Shown here: one piece after another, positions 1 through 5,838 of the stretch | Layout of the letters: every line of letters starts with the position of its first letter | Numbering within the stretch: the stretch's first letter is position 1 | From: Betaproteobacteria bacterium | GTDB taxonomy: Bacteria; Pseudomonadota; Gammaproteobacteria; Burkholderiales; Sulfuriferulaceae | Assembly (NCBI GenBank): GCA_003455595.1 | Contig: DMQT01000035.1 | Span: forward strand, 1 to 5,838 | Direction of reading: 5' to 3' | DNA length: 5,838 bases | The notes under the pieces: generated by a model | Databases searched by the model: none | What the model was told of the DNA's origin: nothing | Seen by the model: only the letters and a program-made list of their open reading frames with translations | Position numbers and translations under genes: made by a program

Positions 1-298
1 TTTCGGAATATCTGCGCGCACTGTCGCGCCAGACGTTGGGCGGACTGTGGATCACCGGTTTTCACGTATCGGGTACGGGTAGCGACATGGCGATCAATGG
101 CCGAACCCTGCAAGCCGGAGCTGGTGCCCGTTTTCATTAATCGATCTGAAAAAAGAGCCTGTGCTGGCAGGGAAGACATTCAGCATGCTGGAAATGAGTC
201 TGCCAGAGGCCGAAAAAACGACGGATGATAAACCGGCGCCGCCCGTTCCGTATATCGAGTTCAGCCTGCGTACGCTGCAAGTGGAGCCTGCCAAATGA
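1..298 (+). pseudogene. mshI: MshI-type PilN-domain MSHA biogenesis protein, 3' end, with two apparent frameshifts
   Basis: This is the C-terminal part of a PilN-like inner-membrane protein of the MSHA pilus platform; the 5' end is outside the window. The reading begins in the frame of base 3 (SEYLRALSRQTLGGLWITGF, then a GTGSDMAINGRTLQ segment), which fits the family pattern of a helix followed by 'LWITGF' and a 'G-R-x-L' strand. That frame hits TAA at 138-140. The family-like sequence continues as PELVPVFINR in the frame of base 115 and then as LKKEPVLAGKTFSMLEMSLP in the frame of base 146, ending at TGA 296-298. Two single extra bases, near 114 and 145, would explain this. The last frame ends with an ATGA overlap on mshJ, the junction expected of an intact gene, so the break looks recent or artefactual. 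In betaproteobacteria this gene may be named mshI2 or simply PilN-domain protein. The family is fairly sure; true pseudogene versus sequencing error is open. Confidence 0.7.
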
Positions 299-999
299 GC
301 ACATTGAAAGCACAATGGCAACGCTTGGCCGATCGTGTCGATGCGATGAGCTTGCGCGAGCGTGCGCTGATTTTTCTGGCTATTGCGATCGTGCTGATCG
401 TGCTGGTGAATACCATGCTCATCGATCCTTTGTTGACGCGGCACAAAAAATTGCAGCAAGAGATTACGCAGACACAGGAAAAAACCAGCGCGATGCTGAC
501 ACAAATCCAGACGCTGGTGAAGACCTGGAACATTGATCCGGATATTGCCCTGCGGTCAAGGCTGGCGCAGTTGCGGGAACAATCCGACCAGACCGGCAAA
601 ACGCTCGAAGACATACAAAGCGGGCTGGTGTCCCCGCAGCGGATGCCGACGTTGCTGGAAGATATTTTGCGGCACAACCGCTCGTTGCACTTGGTGGCTT
701 TGAAAACATTGCCAGTAAAGGTTTTGGGCGAGCCTGAAACTACAGCTGCAGGAGACGCTGCGCAACCTGCTCAAGTGCAGAAACCCACAACGCCTGAAAG
801 TATTGTCTATAAACACGGTGTCGAGATTACCCTGGAAGGCAGCTATCTGGATCTGTTGCACTATCTGACGGAGATTGAGGCGCTGCCGTGGCACGTGTTC
901 TGGGGCAAGGCGGATGTTGATGTGGAGAAATACCCCAAGGTTACGCTCACCTTGCGACTGTATACCTTGAGCCTGGACAAGGCATGGTTGGCAATATGA
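295..999 (+). CDS. mshJ: MSHA biogenesis protein MshJ (PilO/GspM-like)
   Basis: A 234-residue bitopic inner-membrane protein, likely the PilO/GspM-like partner of MshI in the assembly platform that links the cytoplasmic motor to the secretin. Residues 1-22 are a short cytoplasmic segment ending in LRERAL. Residues about 24-44 (LIFLAIAIVLIVLVNTMLI) are a single membrane helix. Residues about 48-125 form a charged, Gln/Glu-rich helical coiled-coil region. An Ala/Pro/Thr-rich linker at about 145-168 is followed by a small alpha/beta domain containing GVEITLEGSYLDLLHYL and EALPWHVFWGKADVDVE, the most MshJ-like part. The ATG overlaps the stop of the preceding gene (ATGA at 295-298) with GGAG at 283-286 as a plausible ribosome site, which supports this start and translational coupling. 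The 3' end overlaps mshK. Identification rests on domain pattern plus position between mshI-like and mshK genes. Confidence 0.87.
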   Translation: MSTLKAQWQRLADRVDAMSLRERALIFLAIAIVLIVLVNTMLIDPLLTRHKKLQQEITQTQEKTSAMLTQIQTLVKTWNIDPDIALRSRLAQLREQSDQTGKTLEDIQSGLVSPQRMPTLLEDILRHNRSLHLVALKTLPVKVLGEPETTAAGDAAQPAQVQKPTTPESIVYKHGVEITLEGSYLDLLHYLTEIEALPWHVFWGKADVDVEKYPKVTLTLRLYTLSLDKAWLAI

Positions 1000-1415
1000 T
1001 GACGATCAATCAACCGGCAACCGGCAACAGGCAGCAGGAGGACGGAGAGCGCCAACACATTGCCATCCGTTGCATCGCCATTGTTGCCTTTCTCTTCACG
1101 CCTTTGGCTTGCGCTATGGATGCACTGCAGGACCCGACACGTCCGCCTGCTGTATTGTCCATGCCGCAAGGGAGCGCTGAAATACTTGCGCCTAGCGGTC
1201 CTCAATTGCAGTCGGTGCGAATTTCCGCTCATCAGCGTTCGGCTATTATCAGTGGCCAGCGCGTTAAAGTAGGCGATCGTTTTGGCGACACCAGAGTTGT
1301 CATGATTTCCGAAAACGAGGTGGTGCTGAAAGGCAGCAGTGGTATCCAAACATTGAAACTTTTCCCTGATGTCGGCAAGCGCATCATTATGCGTCGCCAG
1401 CACCCTGAACACTGA
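996..1415 (+). CDS. mshK: MSHA biogenesis protein MshK (small periplasmic, PilP-like)
   Basis: A small exported protein (139 residues from this start), thought to be the periplasmic PilP/GspC-like connector between the MshI/MshJ platform and the MshL secretin. A hydrophobic segment, IAIRCIAIVAFLFTPLACA, is followed by a possible signal peptidase site (ACA before MDAL) and then DPTRPP, a motif typical of MshK/PilP-like proteins at the start of the mature chain. The rest is a beta-rich domain (LQSVRISAHQRSAIISGQRV, KVGDRFGDTRVV). The start is uncertain: 996 gives the same 4-base ATGA overlap seen at two other junctions in this operon, 999 is one codon on, and 984 is an in-frame ATG giving 143 residues. 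None has a strong Shine-Dalgarno sequence. The polar stretch before the hydrophobic core is long for a signal peptide (about 20 residues) and is partly encoded by a short CCGGCAA direct repeat near 1014-1027. Confidence 0.8.
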   Translation: MMTINQPATGNRQQEDGERQHIAIRCIAIVAFLFTPLACAMDALQDPTRPPAVLSMPQGSAEILAPSGPQLQSVRISAHQRSAIISGQRVKVGDRFGDTRVVMISENEVVLKGSSGIQTLKLFPDVGKRIIMRRQHPEH

Positions 1416-1432
1416 TCGTCCCGGCAGGCAAA

Positions 1433-1437
1433 AAAGG
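1433..1437 (+). promoter_or_regulatory. Shine-Dalgarno sequence of mshL
   Basis: AAAGG lies 7 bases before the ATG at 1445, in the 29-base gap after mshK. It is the clearest ribosome site in the operon and favours the start at 1445 over the in-frame ATG at 1508, which has no good site in front of it. Confidence 0.6.
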
Positions 1438-1444
1438 TAGAAAC

Positions 1445-3226
1445 ATGCAAAAACGAATTTTTTCCAGGCAACTCTGGATCAGCTGTGAAGCGCTGACTGC
1501 AACTTGGATGAAGCCTGCCTTGCTGGGGCTGGTGACGTTGGCTCTGACTGGGTGTGCAAGCCAGGAAGCGCGAGATAAAACCACTTATAACCAGATCAAT
1601 GCCGAATTCGACAAGGCGGCCGCAGCACAGGCCAAACCGGCACGGGCTGGCGCTGTGGATGCTGCGCTCCTGCCGCCACTCAAAATCGAAATGCCCAAGC
1701 TCGGTAAGCCGCCAGAGCAGCGCTTTGATCTGGTGGTCAACAATGCGCCGGCCAATCAGGTGTTTCTGGGCATCGTTTCGGGTACACGCTACAGCATGCT
1801 GGTACACCCGGAGGTAAGCGGCACGATTTCGGTCAATCTCAAGAATGTCACTGTGTTCGAAGCGCTGGACGCGATCCGTGAACTTTACGGCTATGACTAC
1901 AGGATGGACGGTACGCGCATTTTTATCCAGCCGCTCACCATCCAGACGCGGGTGTTCAAGCTCAACTATATCAACGGCCAGCGCAAAGGCACCTCAGACA
2001 TCCGCGTGACCTCCGGGTCGGTGACGGATTCACCGACCACCGGGACGATTACACCCAGCGCCACCACGACCACCTCGGGCGGCTCCAGTGGCCGAGCTTT
2101 TGAGACCAGCAAGATCACCACCAAAACCGAAACCGATTTCTGGAGCGAACTGAAAAGTTCGCTGACCTCCATCATCGGTGACAAGGATGGCCGCACCGTA
2201 GTGGTCAGTCCACAATCCGGTGTGGTGTTGATACGCGCGCTGCCAAACGAAATACGGGAGGTGGAGCATTACCTGAAAGCCACACAGCTAGCGGTAGACC
2301 GTCAGGTCATGCTGGAGGCCAAGATCATTGAAGTACAGCTCAATGATAGCTATCAATCGGGCATCAACTGGGCAGCGTTTAATCGCAACGGCCAGAACCG
2401 GTTTTCGGTGGGTGCCGATGCCAACAGCTTTACGTTGCCGGGTGGCGCCCCGGTTGTCGGCAGTACACTTGGCAGCGTGTTCGGCGCTGCATTGCCCCAA
2501 GCCGTCGCAACATCGGCGGGCATGCTGAATATTGCCGCGCAAGCAAATAATTTTGCGGCGTTGATTACTTTTCTGAATACGCAGGGCACGGTGCATGTGC
2601 TGTCGAGTCCTCGTATCGCCACCTTGAATAACCAGATGGCGGTGCTCAAAGTGGGGACGGATGAATTCTTCGTCACCAATGTGAGTTCGACCACGGTTAC
2701 CGGCAATGCAACCACCTCCACCCCGAATGTCACATTGCAGCCTTTTTTCTCGGGGATCGCACTCGATGTGATGCCGCAAATTTCCGACGATGGCCAGATC
2801 ACCCTGCACGTCCACCCATCAGTGAGCAAGGTTTCAGAGAAAGATAAAACAATCGATCTTGGCGGCGGCTTAGGCAAGATGAATCTCCCGCTTGCGTCGA
2901 GCACGGTGTCTGAAACAGACAGTGTTGTCCGTGTGCAGGACGGCAGTATCGTCGCCATAGGCGGGCTGATGCAGCAATCCATGACGGATGACCGCGCTGG
3001 CGTACCCGTCGCGGGCGATGTGCCGCTGCTTGGTGCGCTGTTTCGCCATACCAACCGCGACAGCCAAAAGCGCGAGCTGGTGATTTTACTGAAAACCACG
3101 ATTGTTCAGGGCAGTGATGACTGGTCTCAGGATGTTTTGAACAGCCGCGACCGCATCCGGAAAATGCAACGTAGTGGTTCGGATGAAGATACGTCTGATA
3201 CGGGGAATTCCGCAGGTCGGCGCTGA
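1445..3226 (+). CDS. mshL: MSHA pilus outer-membrane secretin MshL
   Basis: Secretin of the PilQ/GspD family (593 residues), expected to form the multimeric outer-membrane channel for the MSHA pilus. The N-terminus has a lipoprotein signal with lipobox LTGC (Cys37). Residues about 94-162 (from FDLVVNNAPANQVFLGIV to IFIQP) are the N0/STN-like domain. A Ser/Thr/Gly-rich spacer at about 187-230 interrupts the N1 (secretin_N) region, as is common in MshL. The secretin core starts near VMLEAKIIEVQ (288-298), continues through VLSSPRIATLNNQ (385 onward) and ends with the conserved VPVAGDVPLLGALF (520-533) and RELVILLKTTIV. A charged tail follows. The start at 1445 has a good ribosome site but puts the lipobox unusually far in; the ATG at 1508 would give a typical short signal, MKPALLGLVTLALTGC. 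It is 2 bases from mshM, so the two are co-translated. Confidence 0.95.
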   Translation: MQKRIFSRQLWISCEALTATWMKPALLGLVTLALTGCASQEARDKTTYNQINAEFDKAAAAQAKPARAGAVDAALLPPLKIEMPKLGKPPEQRFDLVVNNAPANQVFLGIVSGTRYSMLVHPEVSGTISVNLKNVTVFEALDAIRELYGYDYRMDGTRIFIQPLTIQTRVFKLNYINGQRKGTSDIRVTSGSVTDSPTTGTITPSATTTTSGGSSGRAFETSKITTKTETDFWSELKSSLTSIIGDKDGRTVVVSPQSGVVLIRALPNEIREVEHYLKATQLAVDRQVMLEAKIIEVQLNDSYQSGINWAAFNRNGQNRFSVGADANSFTLPGGAPVVGSTLGSVFGAALPQAVATSAGMLNIAAQANNFAALITFLNTQGTVHVLSSPRIATLNNQMAVLKVGTDEFFVTNVSSTTVTGNATTSTPNVTLQPFFSGIALDVMPQISDDGQITLHVHPSVSKVSEKDKTIDLGGGLGKMNLPLASSTVSETDSVVRVQDGSIVAIGGLMQQSMTDDRAGVPVAGDVPLLGALFRHTNRDSQKRELVILLKTTIVQGSDDWSQDVLNSRDRIRKMQRSGSDEDTSDTGNSAGRR

Positions 3227-3228
3227 CC

Positions 3229-4194
3229 ATGTACCTTGCCCACTTTGGCTTGCGTGAGGCGCCGTTCGGCATCACGCCGGATACCAGTTTCTTTTTTGCC
3301 TGCGCGGATTATCAGGAGGCGCTTAATACCCTGCTGATCGCGGTCAGAAATGGCGAGGGTTTCATCAAGATCACCGGTGAGGTGGGCACCGGCAAGACGC
3401 TACTTTGCCGTCAGTTTCTGTCCAGCATCAACAAGGAGCAGAGCACAGCCTCAGACATCGTACTGAATCAGACGCCAGTGACCACCACGTCGAGTGCTAC
3501 CACGCAGCGCTTCGTCACAGCCTATATTCCGAATCCCTACCTCACCCCGCACACCTTGCTTCTGGCCCTCGCGGATGAGCTGGGCGTGGTTCTGCAACAG
3601 GATGTTGATCAGCATCATTTGCTCAAGTCACTGACCGCTGCCTTGCTGGATTTCGCCCGGCAGGATAAACAGGTCGTGCTGTGTCTTGATGAAGCCCAGG
3701 CGATGCCGCTGGAGAGCCTGGAGGCAATCCGCCTGCTGACCAACCTGGAAACGGAAAAGCGCAAATTGCTGCAGATTGTATTGTTCGGGCAACCGGAGCT
3801 CAACCAGAAATTACAACAGAATTCAATTCGCCAGCTGAATCAGCGCATCACCTTCCAATATCATCTTGGCCCGCTGCGGCGCGACGACATGGATTATTAT
3901 CTTTCACACCGCCTCAATGTGGCGGGATTTTCGGGCGGTCGCTTGTTCAATCGGCGCGCGGTAAAACAACTCTATGCGGCCAGCGGCGGGATTCCCCGCC
4001 TGGTGAATGTTGTGGCGCATAAGGCCTTGATGTTGGCTTACGGCGAGGGCAGGCAACAGGTAAGGGCGCATCATGTGCGTGCTGCCGCAAGGGATACCGT
4101 GGCTGCCAAAAATAGCCTGTGGCAACGGTGGGTACTAGCGATAGCGCTACTGTTGATTGCAGGCAGCGTAATTGGATGGATGATGTTGCGATGA
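3229..4194 (+). CDS. mshM: MSHA biogenesis ATPase MshM (ExeA/GspA-like AAA+ protein)
   Basis: A 321-residue AAA+ ATPase of the ExeA/GspA type. ExeA relatives act with a partner in secretin transport or assembly, which fits the position directly behind the secretin gene. The opening MYLAHFGLREAPFGITPD is the family signature. Walker A is GEVGTGKT at 50-57 and Walker B is VVLCLDEAQ at 149-157. LLTNLETEKRKLLQIVLFGQPEL is the sensor 1 region and SGGIPRLVN is the sensor 2-like motif, so the ATPase appears intact. A C-terminal hydrophobic stretch at about 301-320 (WVLAIALLLIAGSVIGWMML) should anchor it in the inner membrane with the ATPase inside. Residues about 68-93 form a Ser/Thr-rich stretch that I do not expect in ExeA-like proteins at this place. 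The start is set by the conserved N-terminus and lies 2 bases after the mshL stop. The stop overlaps the mshN start. Confidence 0.92.
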   Translation: MYLAHFGLREAPFGITPDTSFFFACADYQEALNTLLIAVRNGEGFIKITGEVGTGKTLLCRQFLSSINKEQSTASDIVLNQTPVTTTSSATTQRFVTAYIPNPYLTPHTLLLALADELGVVLQQDVDQHHLLKSLTAALLDFARQDKQVVLCLDEAQAMPLESLEAIRLLTNLETEKRKLLQIVLFGQPELNQKLQQNSIRQLNQRITFQYHLGPLRRDDMDYYLSHRLNVAGFSGGRLFNRRAVKQLYAASGGIPRLVNVVAHKALMLAYGEGRQQVRAHHVRAAARDTVAAKNSLWQRWVLAIALLLIAGSVIGWMMLR

Positions 4195-5327
4195 GTGTGA
4201 TTAATCAAATGCTGCAGGACCTGGAAAACCGCCACTCTGCAAGCGGTGCGGATGCGGCCTTGTCCGCGCAGATCAAGGTTGTAGCAAAACGCCGTCGGCT
4301 ACATTCCGCCTGGTGGGCGATTTTGCTATTCGCGCTGGTATTGCTGGCTGGCCTGCTTGCCTGGCGGCTATGGCCAGTGTCTAAAACAGGGGCTGCGATG
4401 CCGTCCGTTGGAAGACTATTGGATACGTCTGTCATGCAGGCTAAATCCCCAGTGACTATGCAACGTGCGCAGTTGCCGCCAATATCTGCGCCTGCACGCA
4501 GTGAGCAGCCTCAAACTGATTCGAAGTTGGCAGCACAAAAAACGGGTACTGTGTCACAACCGGCAGCCGCACAGATGATCACAACGGAACCTAGGCAATT
4601 ACCGGAACAGCAGGCAGTGTTGTCACTAAAACCAGCTGTCAATCTCGATTTTGGAAAACAGAATGCTGCTCATGTCAGTGCGTCACCCTCCCGATTAAAT
4701 GCAGGTTCAGGCGAGCGTGCTGTGCCTGCAACGATGGCAACCGACAAGCAGATAAAAGAAATTACGCCGCTGCAGCGGGCTGAAAATGAATATGGCAAGG
4801 CGGTGGCCTTGTTACAGCAAGGACGGGTGGCGGAGGCAAGCGAATTGCTCGGCAAGGTGCTACAGCTTGATCCCGCCAATACGTCAGCGAGGCAGACACT
4901 GGCGGGACTGCTGGTGGAAGGCAAGCGTTATAACGAGGCTCAGCGCAGCTTGCAGGATGGTCTGAAGCTTGATCCCAGCCAAACCGGATTGGCCATGATA
5001 CTGGCGCGTCTGCAAGTGGAGCAGGGTGACATCCAGAGTGCTCTGAAAACCCTGCAGCGCAGCCTGCCCTATGCCGTAGAACGCCCTGATTACCAGGCTT
5101 TTCTGGCGGCGCTGCTGCAACGCGAAGGCCGTCATAAGGAGGCTATCGAGCATTATTCGCAGGCGCTGCGCAAGTCTCCGGGATCAGGCGTCTGGCTCAT
5201 GGGGTTGGGCATCTCACTGCAAGCTGAAAATCGCCTGGCAGAAGCGCAGGAAGCATTTAATCGGGCCAAGGCCAGCCACACCCTGAGCCCTGAGCTGCAG
5301 GCATTTGTGGATCAGCAACTGAAGTAG
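4191..5327 (+). CDS. mshN: MSHA biogenesis TPR protein MshN
   Basis: A 378-residue membrane-anchored tetratricopeptide protein of the MSHA system. TPR proteins of this kind usually mediate assembly contacts, perhaps with the secretin or MshM, but no precise role can be read from sequence. The start is the ATG in the ATGA overlap with mshM, because MSVINQMLQDLENR matches the usual MshN N-terminus; an upstream in-frame ATG at 4119 would only read through mshM sequence in another frame. Residues about 40-61 (AWWAILLFALVLLAGLLAWRLW) are one membrane helix after a basic KRRR stretch, placing the rest in the periplasm. Residues about 63-192 are a low-complexity Gln/Ala/Pro/Ser spacer. From about 197 there are five 34-35-residue TPR units (197-228, 229-262, 263-297, 298-331, 332-365) with the expected Gly/Ala and end-of-repeat Pro positions. 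It is the last msh gene of this run. Confidence 0.9.
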   Translation: MSVINQMLQDLENRHSASGADAALSAQIKVVAKRRRLHSAWWAILLFALVLLAGLLAWRLWPVSKTGAAMPSVGRLLDTSVMQAKSPVTMQRAQLPPISAPARSEQPQTDSKLAAQKTGTVSQPAAAQMITTEPRQLPEQQAVLSLKPAVNLDFGKQNAAHVSASPSRLNAGSGERAVPATMATDKQIKEITPLQRAENEYGKAVALLQQGRVAEASELLGKVLQLDPANTSARQTLAGLLVEGKRYNEAQRSLQDGLKLDPSQTGLAMILARLQVEQGDIQSALKTLQRSLPYAVERPDYQAFLAALLQREGRHKEAIEHYSQALRKSPGSGVWLMGLGISLQAENRLAEAQEAFNRAKASHTLSPELQAFVDQQLK

Positions 5328-5478
5328 TCCGGGAAGCAATAAAAAGGCAGCATTGAGGCGGTTTTTATACTGACACATCGCAAAGCTGCACGTGTGATTA
5401 CGCAGGTTTAGTGACCTAACAGCTTGATTGGGTTAGCCGCACTGGCGCACCGGTGTGATGGATTCTTCAGTGACACAC
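5328..5478. other. Convergent intergenic region between mshN and the HD-GYP gene
   Basis: A 151-base gap into which both flanking genes read, so terminators would be expected. No GC-rich hairpin followed by a T run is visible on either strand. What is present: ATAAAAA (5339-5345) and its reverse complement TTTTTAT (5362-5368) around a core that does not pair; a weak CTAAC/GTTAG hairpin (5416-5420 with 5432-5436); and an 8-base palindrome CACCGGTG (5448-5455). No coding potential was recognised. Confidence 0.5.
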
Positions 5479-5838
5479 TTACGCCGCCTCATCGCTAAAT
5501 TGCTTGGCGATGGCGTGGAAGGTTTCGGCTATCTCCTGCAGCGCATTCGCGACGTCTGGATCGAAGTGGCTGCCGCGCTCGGCGAGTATCATGGCGATGG
5601 CCTGTTCGTGAGGATAGGCCTCCTTGTATACGCGTTTGGAGATGAGTGCGTCATACACGTCTGCCACTGCCATCAGCCGCGCCGAGATGGGAATGGCATC
5701 GCCTGACAGCCCTTGGGGATAGCCGCTGCCATCCCACTTCTCATGATGACCGTAGGCAATCTCGCGGGCATAGCGCAGGAACGAGCCGCCGTCGCCCCCC
5801 AACGCACTCTCTGCCTGGGCGATGGCATCGCTGCCATA
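5479..5838 (-). CDS. HD-GYP domain protein, C-terminal part (probable c-di-GMP phosphodiesterase response regulator), partial
   Basis: The C-terminal 119 residues of an HD-GYP domain protein; the gene continues beyond the right edge. HD-GYP enzymes hydrolyse cyclic di-GMP to pGpG or GMP and commonly sit behind a receiver domain (RpfG type). The fragment shows HHEKWDGSGYP (coding 5716-5748), which carries the HHE metal/active-site residues and the GYP signature, then LSGDAIPISARLMAVADVYD with its conserved metal-binding D and the typical HFDPDVANAL end. The reading stays open to the window edge (YGSDAIAQAE and on), so an in-frame TTG at 5802 is not the start. The first HD motif and any receiver domain lie outside, so catalytic completeness and the response regulator call cannot be checked. 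The local sequence resembles proteobacterial two-component regulators with a C-terminal HD-GYP domain. It runs opposite to the msh operon and is not part of that transcript. Confidence 0.9.
   Translation of the reverse strand, partial: YGSDAIAQAESALGGDGGSFLRYAREIAYGHHEKWDGSGYPQGLSGDAIPISARLMAVADVYDALISKRVYKEAYPHEQAIAMILAERGSHFDPDVANALQEIAETFHAIAKQFSDEAA

Noticed and set aside
83..140. Programmed -1 ribosomal frameshift as the explanation for the broken mshI-like gene
   Set aside because: A single -1 shift would skip the family-like PELVPVFINR segment, which sits in the third frame, and no slippery heptamer is visible; two one-base insertions fit better.
861..1807. Overlapping - strand open frames (861-1412 and 1232-1807) opposite mshJ, mshK and the start of mshL
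   Set aside because: The + strand genes carry clear family motifs; the antisense frames give Cys/His/Arg-rich sequence with no domain or ribosome site.
2003..2140. Ser/Thr/Gly-rich stretch of MshL as an unusual insertion
   Set aside because: From family knowledge, MshL and related secretins often carry such a low-complexity loop at this place, so it is ordinary.
2353..3099. Long open frame of 248 codons on the - strand inside mshL
   Set aside because: It lies wholly opposite conserved secretin sequence, shows no recognisable domain, and follows from the codon use of mshL on the other strand.
4119..4190. Upstream extension of mshN to the ATG at 4119
   Set aside because: It would overlap 76 bases of mshM, and the conserved MshN N-terminus (MSVINQML) begins at 4191 in an ATGA overlap.
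5339..5368. ATAAAAA...TTTTTAT inverted repeat as a bidirectional rho-independent terminator
   Set aside because: The 16 bases between the arms (GGCAGCATTGAGGCGG) cannot form a GC-rich stem, so only seven A-T pairs would hold the hairpin.
5455..5706. + strand open frame of 83 codons near the right end
   Set aside because: It is antisense to the HD-GYP coding sequence, whose motifs are unambiguous, and has no ribosome site or recognisable domain.

Overview
The window carries the secretion and assembly half of an MSHA-type (mannose-sensitive haemagglutinin, type IV pilus family) biogenesis operon on the + strand. The 3' end of an unrelated regulatory gene lies on the - strand at the right edge. 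Gene order (mshI-like, mshJ, mshK, mshL, mshM, mshN), moderate GC content and the style of the proteins suggest a Gram-negative proteobacterium, most likely a betaproteobacterium. A Nitrosomonadales/Gallionellaceae-type organism is a guess from memory of similar proteins, not a result.

Layout: positions 1-298 hold the C-terminal end of a PilN-domain (MshI-type) inner-membrane protein whose reading frame is broken twice. mshJ (295-999), mshK (about 996-1415), mshL (1445-3226), mshM (3229-4194) and mshN (4191-5327) follow, nearly end to end. Three junctions (mshI/mshJ, mshJ/mshK, mshM/mshN) use a 4-base ATGA stop/start overlap. mshL and mshM are 2 bases apart. The only real gap, 29 bases between mshK and mshL, contains a good Shine-Dalgarno sequence. 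This is one tightly coupled transcription unit whose promoter lies left of the window. A 151-base convergent intergenic stretch (5328-5478) separates it from a partial HD-GYP gene (5479-5838, - strand).

By analogy with other type IV pilus systems, MshI and MshJ (PilN/PilO-like) form the inner-membrane alignment platform and MshK is a small periplasmic partner comparable to PilP. MshL is the outer-membrane secretin lipoprotein through which the pilus passes. MshM is an ExeA/GspA-like AAA+ ATPase thought to help place or assemble the secretin, and MshN is a membrane-anchored periplasmic TPR protein. The motor ATPase (MshE), platform protein (MshG) and pilins are not in the window.

I see no RNA genes, mobile elements, CRISPR arrays or clearly new system. 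The points most worth a second look are the double frameshift in the mshI-like gene, a Ser/Thr-rich insertion in MshM beside the nucleotide-binding core, and the end of the msh run at mshN opposite a c-di-GMP phosphodiesterase-type gene.
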